From JBCBSZ01 sp039185015 (GTDB lineage: Bacteria; Actinomycetota; Acidimicrobiia; Acidimicrobiales; Poriferisodalaceae), in assembly GCA_039185015.1 (NCBI GenBank), contig JBCDAU010000059.1:1-24713 (forward strand): 24,713 nt of DNA, written 5' to 3'. The position numbers were made by a program, and so were the translations under genes. Shown one piece after another: positions 1-7,171 of the stretch; the stretch's first letter is position 1, and each line of letters opens with the position of its first letter. The notes below the pieces were generated by a model. It was not told the DNA's origin. It saw nothing but the letters and a program-made list of their open reading frames with translations, and did not search any database.

Positions 1-1
1 G

Positions 2-226
2 ATCTTCGCGTTCGATGCGGAGTTCCGGGGCAGCATCCCGGGGGTGCTCGCGGCTGGGGCGTCGTTGAACGCGCCGGTGATCGGGGCACTGGCCTATGGC
101 GATGGGTATCTGATGGTCGCCAGTGATGGGGGCATCTTCAACTTCAGTGATCAGGACTTCCTGGGCTCCCTGGGCGGTCAGGAGCTCGACTCACCGATCG
201 TCGGCGTCGCCGCCTTCACCCGCTGA
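2..226 (+). CDS. C-terminal fragment of a surface/secreted repeat protein ('DGGIFNF' repeats)
   Basis: The frame is open from the left edge and ends at a TGA at 224-226, so only the last 74 residues are visible. They show repeat units of roughly 40-50 residues: FAFDAEFRGSIPGV, then LNAPVIGALAYGDGYLMVASDGGIFNFSDQ (split here as one unit with 'DFLGSLGGQELDSPIVGVAAF'). The spaced 'LNAPVIG' and 'LDSPIVG' strands and the 'GGIF.F' turn resemble beta-propeller-like repeats that I know from many Acidimicrobiia/actinobacterial extracellular proteins. The function is unknown. The end overlaps the convergent mrpG end by 36 bp. An N-terminal signal or catalytic domain, if there is one, lies outside the window. 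Confidence 0.75.
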   Translation: MFAFDAEFRGSIPGVLAAGASLNAPVIGALAYGDGYLMVASDGGIFNFSDQDFLGSLGGQELDSPIVGVAAFTR

Positions 227-571
227 GAACCCGGCATCACCCTCGATCGTCGCCAAGTCATCGACGACCCACGGTTCGTCGGGGCGAAGCCCAGCCGAGT
301 GGGCGGCGCGGCCGACCATGTGGCTGGCCACGGGGGCGGTCCAGAACTGCAGCGCGACGGCCAGCAGCAGCTTGGACGTGGGCGCGAGGTCGGGGACCCG
401 AAGCAGGGCGGCGCCGACGGTGCACACCACGGCGAGCGTCGCCGGCTTCGTGGCGACGTGGATGCGCGAGTAGGTGTCGGGCATCCGGAACAGCCCGATC
501 GCCGCGATGAGGGCGAGCCCCGACCCGGTGAGCAGGAGGACGGCGGCGACCACGTCGACGACGGCGCTCAT
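191..571 (-). CDS. mrpG: Na+/H+ antiporter subunit G (MrpG/MnhG)
   Basis: A 126-residue membrane protein and the last gene of the mrp operon. It starts at an ATG (569-571) that overlaps the mrpF stop as ATGA, with a GAGGAG stretch upstream. Three hydrophobic segments are visible: residues about 5-27, 40-60 and 65-85. The family motif GLFRMPDTYSRIHVATKPAT follows the first segment. This is the small PhaG/MnhG subunit of the multisubunit cation/proton antiporter in the cytoplasmic membrane. Its exact mechanistic role is poorly defined, but it is needed for complex function in characterised systems. The tail after about residue 90 is longer and more acidic (ending in GEGGDADDR) than the membrane core needs, and it overlaps the neighbouring convergent gene. 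The identification rests on the motif, size and operon position. Confidence 0.93.
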   Translation of the reverse strand: MSAVVDVVAAVLLLTGSGLALIAAIGLFRMPDTYSRIHVATKPATLAVVCTVGAALLRVPDLAPTSKLLLAVALQFWTAPVASHMVGRAAHSAGLRPDEPWVVDDLATIEGDAGFSAGEGGDADDR

Positions 572-828
572 GGTCCCCGCTCCTCGATGTAGCGAGCGAT
601 GGTGACGCTGCCGAGGAAGGCGAGCAGCCCGATGATGAGCACGAGCGCAGCGAAGAGGTCGTCCTGGCTGAAGGCGATCGACACGGCGAGCGAGTTGAGG
701 ACGATCGCGATGAGCATGTCGATCCCGACCGCACGGTCGGCGAGGTTCCGCGATCGGATGACATGGATCGTCGTGAGGAAGCCGGCGGCGCCGAGCATGA
801 TCCCGCACACCCAGACGACCGCGGTCAC
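568..828 (-). CDS. mrpF: Na+/H+ antiporter subunit F (MrpF/MnhF)
   Basis: An 86-residue protein with three predicted membrane helices. The start is a GTG at 826-828, overlapping the mrpE stop as GTGA and preceded by a good Shine-Dalgarno sequence (GGAGGG, about 6 nt upstream). It carries the MrpF signature around residues 29-38 (LADRAVGIDM), in which conserved acidic residues D31 and D37 lie close to a membrane helix. MrpF is a small subunit of the Mrp complex; in studied bacteria it has been linked to Na+ binding or efflux and to bile-salt and cholate transport. Its stop overlaps the mrpG start. Co-translation with the neighbours is strongly implied by the overlaps at both ends. Confidence 0.94.
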   Translation of the reverse strand: MTAVVWVCGIMLGAAGFLTTIHVIRSRNLADRAVGIDMLIAIVLNSLAVSIAFSQDDLFAALVLIIGLLAFLGSVTIARYIEERGP

Positions 829-1367
829 GAGCCACCCTCCCGATCCGGTGCGGCCTCGCGGTCGAGCCCGTTCGGCGTGATGGCCGACAGCACCAGCGCC
901 TCGAGCCGTTGCACGTCGTCTCGGATGGCCTCGGCGTCGTCGAGACCGAGCACGTGGATGAACAGCGTCGGCGGCAGTGGTCCGTCGGGGCCCGGGTTCG
1001 GGAAGCGGGCCTCGAGGGTGAGCGTGCCCGGGGTGAGGCTGATGGCATCGGAGACGATCGTCGCCACCAGCGGCGACGGGTCGCTGAGCTCCACGCCGAC
1101 GACGCCGGAGCGGAGACGCTCGGGGGTCGGAGCGAGCACGGTCAACACGACGTTCGCCGACGAGGTCAGGAGCCGCCAGACGAAGACGGCGAGGAGTCGG
1201 ACGAGGCCGACCACGTGGATCCGATGCCGACCGGGCTGCACTCGACGGAACAGCAGCGAGACGATCGCGACGACGGCGATCCCGCTCACCACGTTGACGA
1301 CCGAGACCTCCCCCCAGACGGCGAGCCACACGACCAGCAGGAAGACCGGGGTCGTCAGACGGCTCAT
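825..1367 (-). CDS. mrpE: Na+/H+ antiporter subunit E (MrpE/MnhE)
   Basis: A 180-residue protein. Translation is expected from the ATG at 1365-1367, which overlaps the mrpD stop. Two or three hydrophobic helices fill the first half (TPVFLLVVWLAVWGEV and VVSGIAVVAIVSLLF), followed by a cytoplasmic domain containing TLTLEARFPNPG and LPPTLFIHVLGLDD, which matches the MnhE family pattern of a beta-rich tail ending in 'hVhxLd'. The last residues, AAPDREGGS, are nearly the same as the end of MrpC because both encode the ribosome-binding site of the next gene. MrpE is an accessory membrane subunit thought to support assembly of the antiporter. Confidence 0.93.
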   Translation of the reverse strand: MSRLTTPVFLLVVWLAVWGEVSVVNVVSGIAVVAIVSLLFRRVQPGRHRIHVVGLVRLLAVFVWRLLTSSANVVLTVLAPTPERLRSGVVGVELSDPSPLVATIVSDAISLTPGTLTLEARFPNPGPDGPLPPTLFIHVLGLDDAEAIRDDVQRLEALVLSAITPNGLDREAAPDREGGS

Positions 1368-2848
1368 GGGAGCACCGCCAGGGCGTAGGCGAGCGGATCG
1401 GTGGCGTCGGCCGCTGCCCGTTCGCAGAACCGGTAGATCGGCCCTGCGAACAGCGCGATCGCCAGCGTCAGGGTGACCACCGCTCCGGTCACCGCCGACA
1501 TCAGCCGGTGGTGGCGGAGGACGCCGTCCCCCTCCCGCGCGTCCTCGTCGGCGGGGTCGGGTGCTCCCCAGAACGCGCCGGTCCAGATCTTCAGCATCGA
1601 GATGAGCGTCATCAGCGAGACGGCGAGGGCGACGGCGACGATCCACCACGACCGTTGCTGCAGCCCCTCGGTCACGACCGCGGTCTTCCCGAGGAAGCCG
1701 GAGAACGGTGGGAGCCCGGCCAGGCTGAACGCCGGGATGAGGAACAGCGCGGCGAGCGGACCGGACCGCCTCGCCATCCCGGACACCTTCGACAGGCTGG
1801 AGGTGCCCGTCTCCCGCTCGACGATGCCCTCGACGAGGAACAGCGAGGTCTTCACCGGGATGTGGTGGACCATGTAGAAGATCGTCGCCGTGATCGCCAC
1901 GACGCCGCCGAGCGCGACGCCCATGATCATGTAACCGATCTGGCTGACGATGTGGAAGCTCAGGATCCGCTTCATGTCGGACTGCGCGATCGCACCGACC
2001 ACGCCCACCACCATGGTGAGCCCGGCGATCACGAGCAGCAGCGTGCGGTTGGTGTCCGGGAACAGCAGCGTCTGCGTGCGGATGATGGCGTACACGCCGA
2101 TCTTGGTGAGGAGGCCGGCGAACACCGCGCTGACCGGGCTCGGCGCCGCCGGGTAGCTGTCGGGCAACCACGAGTAGAGCGGGAAGACGGCGGCCTTCAA
2201 CCCGAACGCGATCAGGAGCAGGAGGTTGAGGCCGAGCTGGATCCCGTCGGGGAGCTCGGCCAGGCGCTCGGGCAGGACGGCCATGTTCAGGGTGCCGGTC
2301 GCGGCGAAGATCAGCGCCACGCCGGTGACGAGCACGAACGACTCGATCACGTTGAGCACGACGTAGGTGGTGCCGGAGCGGATCTGGTCGTCGGTGCCGT
2401 CGAGGGTGAGCAGCACGTAGCTGGCGATCAGCAGCGCTTCGAACCAGACGAACAGGTTGAAGAGGTCACCGGCGAGGAACGCGCCGCACACGCCGCCGAT
2501 CAGCGCGAGGTAGGCCGGGTGGAAGAACCGCGAACGCTCGTGGTCGGTGCGCTGACCCATCGCGTAGACGAGCACGGCGAGCAGCATCAGCGAGCTGATG
2601 GTGAGCATGAGCGTGGCGAAGCGGTCGGCGACGAGGTTGATCGCGATCTCGGCGGGCCAGCCACCGATCGACGCCACCTCGGTGCCGTTGCGGTCGACGT
2701 CGATGAGCAACGCGATCGAGATGCCGACGACCGATCCCGAGCACACCACGCTGATGACCCGCTGCACCGGGCGCGACCGGATGACCGCCAGCGAGCACGC
2801 AGCACCGAGCAGCGGCACGCCAACGAGCAGGGGGAGCAGCGCGCTCAC
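1364..2848 (-). CDS. mrpD: Na+/H+ antiporter subunit D (MrpD/MnhD), NuoN/NuoM-like
   Basis: A 494-residue polytopic protein of the proton-conducting antiporter module family (related to complex I NuoL/M/N), with about 14 hydrophobic helices. The key ionisable residues are present: E137 in NLFVWFEALLIASY, K218 in AFGLKAAVFPLYSWLPD and K249 in AGLLTKIGVYAI. These correspond to the glutamate and lysines essential for proton transfer in characterised MrpD. The start is GTG at 2846-2848, overlapping the mrpC stop (GTGA), with GAGGG upstream. Together with MrpA it forms the core of the seven-subunit Na+(Li+)/H+ antiporter. Length is typical and nothing looks broken. Confidence 0.96.
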   Translation of the reverse strand: MSALLPLLVGVPLLGAACSLAVIRSRPVQRVISVVCSGSVVGISIALLIDVDRNGTEVASIGGWPAEIAINLVADRFATLMLTISSLMLLAVLVYAMGQRTDHERSRFFHPAYLALIGGVCGAFLAGDLFNLFVWFEALLIASYVLLTLDGTDDQIRSGTTYVVLNVIESFVLVTGVALIFAATGTLNMAVLPERLAELPDGIQLGLNLLLLIAFGLKAAVFPLYSWLPDSYPAAPSPVSAVFAGLLTKIGVYAIIRTQTLLFPDTNRTLLLVIAGLTMVVGVVGAIAQSDMKRILSFHIVSQIGYMIMGVALGGVVAITATIFYMVHHIPVKTSLFLVEGIVERETGTSSLSKVSGMARRSGPLAALFLIPAFSLAGLPPFSGFLGKTAVVTEGLQQRSWWIVAVALAVSLMTLISMLKIWTGAFWGAPDPADEDAREGDGVLRHHRLMSAVTGAVVTLTLAIALFAGPIYRFCERAAADATDPLAYALAVLP

Positions 2849-3237
2849 GAGCCGCCCTCACGCCCGGGCGCGGTGTCGGCATCGCCGGTCTCCGCCGCCC
2901 GATCGGCGAGCTGACGATCGCTGATGTCGTCCTCGACCTCGTCGTTGCCGTCGATGGTCCACGCCCGGTAGGCCATGGCGAGCAGGAACGAGATGACCCC
3001 GAACCCGATGACGATCGCCGTCAGCACCAGCGCTTGCGGGATCGGGTCGGTGAACTCGCCCTCGCGGCCGATGATCGGGGGCTCGCCCGGCCCGTCGCCG
3101 GAGGTGAGGATCAGCAGGTTGACGGCGTTGCCGAGCAGGCCGAGCCCCAGGATGATCCGGGTCAGGGTGCGATGGAGGGCGAGGTAGGTGCCCGCTCCGG
3201 CCATCAGGCCGATCAGCAACGCCTGTTCGACGCTCAT
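2845..3237 (-). CDS. mrpC: Na+/H+ antiporter subunit C (MrpC/MnhC), NuoK-like
   Basis: A 130-residue protein with three helices, homologous to complex I NuoK. It starts at ATG 3235-3237 inside an ATGA overlap with mrpB. Recognisable motifs are GLGLLGNAVNLLIL in helix 2 and DPIPQALVLTAIVIGFG in helix 3; the latter is a hallmark of MnhC/NuoK-type subunits. The last 35 or so residues form a hydrophilic, acidic cytoplasmic tail (DDISDRQLADRAAETGDAD) ending in GREGGS, whose codons double as the ribosome-binding site of mrpD. It works as part of the membrane antiporter complex. The identification is secure from motif, size and order. Confidence 0.95.
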   Translation of the reverse strand: MSVEQALLIGLMAGAGTYLALHRTLTRIILGLGLLGNAVNLLILTSGDGPGEPPIIGREGEFTDPIPQALVLTAIVIGFGVISFLLAMAYRAWTIDGNDEVEDDISDRQLADRAAETGDADTAPGREGGS

Positions 3238-3683
3238 CGACGGCCCCGCATCTCGTCGTCGGCCTCGGCGAACGCGACGATCACGGCCATCACGACGCCC
3301 ACGACGAGTACGTGGACCCCGATGTCGAAGATCGACGACGAGACGACCTTCAGCTCGATGTCGGCCACCTTCGTCTTCCAGATCGCCGACTCGAGGAACG
3401 CGTCGCCGGCGACGAGCGACGTGAGGCCCACGAGGGCTGCGAGGGCCAGACCGGCACCGATCAGGGAGATCGGGTCGATGCGCAACGACCTGACCCCCGG
3501 CGGACCGGCGGCGAGGTAGCGCAGGATCACGGCCGAGCCCATGACCAGCCCGCCGGCGAACCCGCCGCCGGGGGCGTTGTGCCCGCGCAGGGTCACGAAG
3601 ATCGAGAAGAGGAGCAGGATCACGGTGATCCCGTTGACCGTGGCGGTCAGGACGACCGAGAAGCGGGGCTCGGAGCGGATCAT
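3234..3683 (-). CDS. mrpB: Na+/H+ antiporter subunit B (MrpB/MnhB)
   Basis: A 149-residue protein with four hydrophobic helices. It has the MnhB motif GHNAPGGGFAGGLV at about residues 34-47, between helices 1 and 2, and a conserved C-terminal part, SSSIFDIGVHVLVVGVVMAVI. It begins at ATG 3681-3683, overlapping the end of mrpA (ATGA). In some bacteria MrpB is fused to MrpA; here it is a separate gene. It is a structural subunit of the Mrp antiporter and is required for activity in studied complexes. The C-terminus after about residue 137 is short and charged (DDEMRGRR). Confidence 0.95.
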   Translation of the reverse strand: MIRSEPRFSVVLTATVNGITVILLLFSIFVTLRGHNAPGGGFAGGLVMGSAVILRYLAAGPPGVRSLRIDPISLIGAGLALAALVGLTSLVAGDAFLESAIWKTKVADIELKVVSSSIFDIGVHVLVVGVVMAVIVAFAEADDEMRGRR

Positions 3684-6061
3684 CGCCAGGCCCCCACCTG
3701 CCGGTCGACCTCGGTTTCGGGCGGGGCGACGTCGGTGCCGTCCTCGATGTGCTTGCGCCGCTGCTCGCGGCGAGCTGCCCGGACGAGGTTGATGACGCCG
3801 GCACCGGCGACGGCGAGCACGGTGATCTCACCGAAGGTGTCGAAGCCTCGGAAGTCGACCAGGATCACGTTGACGACGTTGCGCCCACCGGCCTCGGGTT
3901 CGGAGAGGGCGACGTACGCCTCGCCCGCCGACGGCGCCGTCCTCGACCCGGAGGCGCTGAGCGCGAACAGCGACATGGTCGCACCCACCGCCACCGCGAT
4001 CGTGATGCGAGCGATGCGAGGCGCCCACGCCGGAGCGGGGAGGAAGTCGGAGGGCAGCCGGGCGAGGACGAGCAGGAACACGACGATCGTCAGCGTCTCG
4101 ACCAGGAACTGCGTGATGGCGAGGTCGGGAGCGCCCTGAACGAGGTAGACGATCGCCAGCCCGTAGCCGCTGCCGCCGAGGAGCACGGCGGCGACGAACC
4201 GTGTGCGAGCGGCCAGCACGGCGATCGCGAGCGCGCCGGTCACGACGACGGCCACGAACTCGACCGCGGAGTTGCTGAACCGTGGGCTCGCGATCGAGTC
4301 GGTCGCTCCGGCGATGAGCGCGGCGCCGAGCGCCGCGGCCAGCGTCGTGAGCACGACGGCGAGGTAGAAGGGCAGCGACCCGCTCTGTGTCAGGACCGTG
4401 GTGCGGCGCGCTCCGTCGAGGAGGCCGTCGTAGAGCCGGTCGTAGATGTCGGTGGCGAGGCTCTGGCGGGCGTCGACGGTGCGGGTGCTCGGTCGGGTGA
4501 ACCACCAGAGCGCGACGCCGGCGAGGATGATCGCCGTCGAGAGCAGGAGCGCCTCGTTGACGCCGGGCCAGAGCTTGAGCTCCTTCGTCGCCGTCTTCTC
4601 GTCGAGGGAGGTGGTCACGTCGGCGAGCCAACGGCCGACCGGGCCGGCGGCGAGGCCGGCGACGATCGACGACACGGCCAGCAAGGCGGGCACGGCGACG
4701 AAGGCGGGCTTGGGTCGGTGGAGCGAGGCCGGGTCGATCGGCGCGTGATCGACGTCGATACCGGGAGCGTCGTCGCCGAGGAGCCCGACGGCGATGCGGA
4801 TCGTGTAGGCGACGGTGAGCACCGACCCGATGGCGATCCCGATCAGCGCGACCGTCCCGACCGCTCCGATCTCGTTGTCGAGCAGGCCGTCGAGGGCCTT
4901 CTCCTTGGCCACGAAGCCGAAGGTCGGGGGGATCGCTGCCATCGACGCCGCAGCGACGGTGACCGACGCAGCGACGATCGGCAGCGCCCGTCGGAGGCCG
5001 CGGAGGCGGCGCATGTCGCGGGTGCCGGTCTCGTGGTCGACGACGCCGACGCACAGGAACAGCGCTGCCTTGAACAGCGCGTGGGCGAGGAGCATGGCGA
5101 CGCCGGCGTAGGTCGCCGCCGAGGTGCCGAGGCCGAGCAGGACCATCAGGAAGCCGAGCTGGCTGACGGTGCCGTGGGCCAGCGCGAGCTTGGCGTCCTG
5201 CTGACGCATCGCCCGGACACCGCCGAGGAGCAGCGACGACAGCCCGGCGCCGACGATCAGCCACCGCCACGGACCCTCGGCGGCGAACGTCGGTGCGAAG
5301 CGGGCGACCACCACGAGCCCGGCCTTCACCATGGTCGCCGAGTGGAGATAGGCGCTCACCGGCGTGGGCGCCGCCATGGCACCCGGGAGCCAGAAGTGGA
5401 AGGGGAACTGCGCCGACTTCGTGAACGCCCCGAGCAGCAGGAGCACGAGCGCGACGTTCGTGAGCGTGCCGCTCGGCGGGTCGGCGGCGAGCTCGGAGAT
5501 GGTCGTGGCGTCACCGGTGATCGTCAGGATGATGAGCCCGGCGAGGAGGCAGAGCCCGCCGGCGCCGGTCACGAGGAAGGCCCGGTTGGCCGCCGCCCTG
5601 GCTGCCTCGACCTTGTCGGTGAAGCCGATGAGCAGGAACGACGTGATCGACGTCAGCTCCCAGAAGACGAACAGCGTGAGCAGGCCGTCGGCCCAGACGA
5701 TGCCGAGCATGGCTCCGGCGAAGCCGACGAGCATCCCGGCGAGGCGGCCCAGATCGTCTCGACGACCGAAGTACTGCGTCGAGTAGAGCAGCACCAGCAC
5801 GCCGATGCCCGAGACGATCAGCCCCATGAGCAGGCCGAATCCGTCGAGGCGGAGGGCGATCGTCAGTGAGAACTCGGGGATCCACTCGACGGTGCTGGTG
5901 GGCGAGTCGCCGTCGAGGACGTCAGCGGCCTGGGCGACCAGCCAGACGAAGGTCGCCGCCGGTGCCAGCGCCGCGAACGGCAGCGCCCAACGAGCACCTG
6001 CTCGACCCGCGGCGAGGCAGGCGACGGCCACCACCAGGTGGGCGATCAGGAGCGGGATCAC
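3680..6061 (-). CDS. mrpA: Na+/H+ antiporter subunit A (MrpA/MnhA), NuoL-like
   Basis: A 793-residue protein, the largest subunit and first gene of the operon. The N-terminal two thirds are NuoL-like. E135 in VFWELTSITSFLLIGF, K215 in GAFTKSAQFPFHFWLPG and K246 in HSATMVKAG mark the proton channel residues. The C-terminal part carries the MrpA-specific extension with GAPDLAITQFLVETL and FRGFDTFGEITVLAVAG, which hold acidic residues implicated in ion translocation in Bacillus MrpA. Over 20 helices are predicted. The start is GTG at 6059-6061, read as MIPLLIAHLV; no clear Shine-Dalgarno sequence precedes it. This subunit with MrpD drives electrogenic Na+/H+ exchange for pH and sodium homeostasis. 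All seven genes are intact and in canonical order. Confidence 0.96.
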   Translation of the reverse strand: MIPLLIAHLVVAVACLAAGRAGARWALPFAALAPAATFVWLVAQAADVLDGDSPTSTVEWIPEFSLTIALRLDGFGLLMGLIVSGIGVLVLLYSTQYFGRRDDLGRLAGMLVGFAGAMLGIVWADGLLTLFVFWELTSITSFLLIGFTDKVEAARAAANRAFLVTGAGGLCLLAGLIILTITGDATTISELAADPPSGTLTNVALVLLLLGAFTKSAQFPFHFWLPGAMAAPTPVSAYLHSATMVKAGLVVVARFAPTFAAEGPWRWLIVGAGLSSLLLGGVRAMRQQDAKLALAHGTVSQLGFLMVLLGLGTSAATYAGVAMLLAHALFKAALFLCVGVVDHETGTRDMRRLRGLRRALPIVAASVTVAAASMAAIPPTFGFVAKEKALDGLLDNEIGAVGTVALIGIAIGSVLTVAYTIRIAVGLLGDDAPGIDVDHAPIDPASLHRPKPAFVAVPALLAVSSIVAGLAAGPVGRWLADVTTSLDEKTATKELKLWPGVNEALLLSTAIILAGVALWWFTRPSTRTVDARQSLATDIYDRLYDGLLDGARRTTVLTQSGSLPFYLAVVLTTLAAALGAALIAGATDSIASPRFSNSAVEFVAVVVTGALAIAVLAARTRFVAAVLLGGSGYGLAIVYLVQGAPDLAITQFLVETLTIVVFLLVLARLPSDFLPAPAWAPRIARITIAVAVGATMSLFALSASGSRTAPSAGEAYVALSEPEAGGRNVVNVILVDFRGFDTFGEITVLAVAGAGVINLVRAARREQRRKHIEDGTDVAPPETEVDRQVGAWR

Positions 6062-6228
6062 GCGGTGTCGGGCACAGGTGTCGGGGAGGTGGCGGCCGGT
6101 CGAGAGTGGGGTCGGTTGCGAACTCGGCGGAACCTACCGGACCATCGGCGAGTTGCGCAGGCATCCGTGACAGCACGAGGTTCGCGTTCCGAGCAGGTTG
6201 GCCCGCCCCGCACGTAGCCTCGGCATCG
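6062..6228. promoter_or_regulatory. Divergent mrpA / DNA glycosylase intergenic region with an inverted repeat
   Basis: This 167-bp region must hold the promoter of the mrp operon (minus) and of the glycosylase (plus). On the minus strand TAGGTT (6136 to 6131) fits a TAnnnT -10 box and would give a leader of about 60-65 nt. It lies inside an inverted repeat with arms AACTCG (6121-6126) and CGAGTT (6149-6154), which extends imperfectly outward. On the plus strand TAGCCT (6215-6220) is 8 nt before the glycosylase ATG. No convincing -35 boxes are visible. The assignments are inferred from position only. Confidence 0.35.
6215..6220 (+). promoter_or_regulatory. -10-like box TAGCCT, possible leaderless promoter of the DNA glycosylase
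   Basis: TAGCCT fits the actinobacterial TAnnnT -10 pattern and ends 8 nt before the ATG at 6229, so the expected transcript start would fall at or next to the start codon. There is no Shine-Dalgarno sequence before this ATG, which agrees with leaderless translation. This is an inference from spacing. Confidence 0.35.
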
Positions 6229-7119
6229 ATGACATCGGACCGCCGCCGGTACGAGCTCGACTTCGCCGCCGACCTCCGACACGCCGCGTTCGGCAACAAG
6301 TCGATGCGCCTCGACCGGCGCGGGCTCTGGTGGCCGGTCGAGACGCCCGATGGCCTCGGCACGCTGCACGTCGAGCGGCCGGTCGGCGGGGTGGTGGATG
6401 CCGAGGCCTGGGGACCGGGAGCGAGTTGGCTCCTCGACCGGGTGCCCGACGTGCTCGGAGGTCGCGACCGTCCCGAGACGTTCCGTCCGCAGCACCCGAC
6501 GCTGTCACTCGTCAGCAGGCGGGGCGTGAAGCGCTTCGGGCGCACCGAGCGCGTCTTCGAGATCCTCCTGCCGACCATCCTCGGGCAGAAGGTGCAGACC
6601 AAGGCGGCGTACGCGAGTCTGCGCCGGATCGTCGCCCGATACGGCGAGCAGGCTCCCGGCCCGGTGCCGAGTGGACTGCGGGCGTTCCCGTCGGCGGCTC
6701 GGCTCGCGTCGATCGGGTCCTATGAGCTGCATCCGCTCGGCGTCGAGCGAAAGCGGGCCGACACGATCCTGCGAGCCGCCAAGGTGGCCCACCGGCTCGA
6801 GGAGGTCGTCGGGATGGACACCGTCGACGTCGAGCGCCGGCTCCGGGCCGTTCGCGGGATCGGCCCGTGGACCTCGGCGTGGGTGCGCTGGCACGCCCTC
6901 GGTGACGCCGATGCCGTGCCGATCGGCGACTTCCACATCCCCCACAACGTCGCCTGGGTGCTCGCCGGTGAGCCGCGTGCGACCGACGAGCGCATGCTCG
7001 AGCTGTTGGCGCCCTACGAGGGGCATCGGGGTCGGGTCGTCAGGATGATCAAGAGCAGCGGCGAGTCGGCCCCCAAGTACGGTCCGCGCCTGTCGATCAT
7101 GGACTTCGCTGACCGCTGA
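6229..7119 (+). CDS. AlkA-like DNA-3-methyladenine glycosylase / HhH-GPD base-excision protein
   Basis: A 296-residue protein of the HhH-GPD DNA glycosylase superfamily, which removes alkylated or oxidised bases from DNA. The central part has ILLPTILGQKVQTKAA (about 111-126), the helix that starts the glycosylase domain. A helix-hairpin-helix follows at about 203-222 (LRAVRGIGPWTSAWV), and then D234 in PIGDFHIPHN, which aligns with the catalytic aspartate (D238) of E. coli AlkA. The first 100 residues form a beta-rich N-terminal domain, as in AlkA/OGG. There is no C-terminal Fe-S cysteine cluster, which argues against MutY or Nth. The ATG at 6229 is chosen because MTSDRRRYELDF begins the conserved region and a -10-like box lies just upstream; an in-frame extension further upstream has no support. 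Substrate specificity cannot be read from the sequence. Confidence 0.88.
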   Translation: MTSDRRRYELDFAADLRHAAFGNKSMRLDRRGLWWPVETPDGLGTLHVERPVGGVVDAEAWGPGASWLLDRVPDVLGGRDRPETFRPQHPTLSLVSRRGVKRFGRTERVFEILLPTILGQKVQTKAAYASLRRIVARYGEQAPGPVPSGLRAFPSAARLASIGSYELHPLGVERKRADTILRAAKVAHRLEEVVGMDTVDVERRLRAVRGIGPWTSAWVRWHALGDADAVPIGDFHIPHNVAWVLAGEPRATDERMLELLAPYEGHRGRVVRMIKSSGESAPKYGPRLSIMDFADR

Positions 7120-7171
7120 GCGCGGCCCCTAGAGTCGCCCGGCGGGACGAGCTTCTGCGAGGGGGACCACG

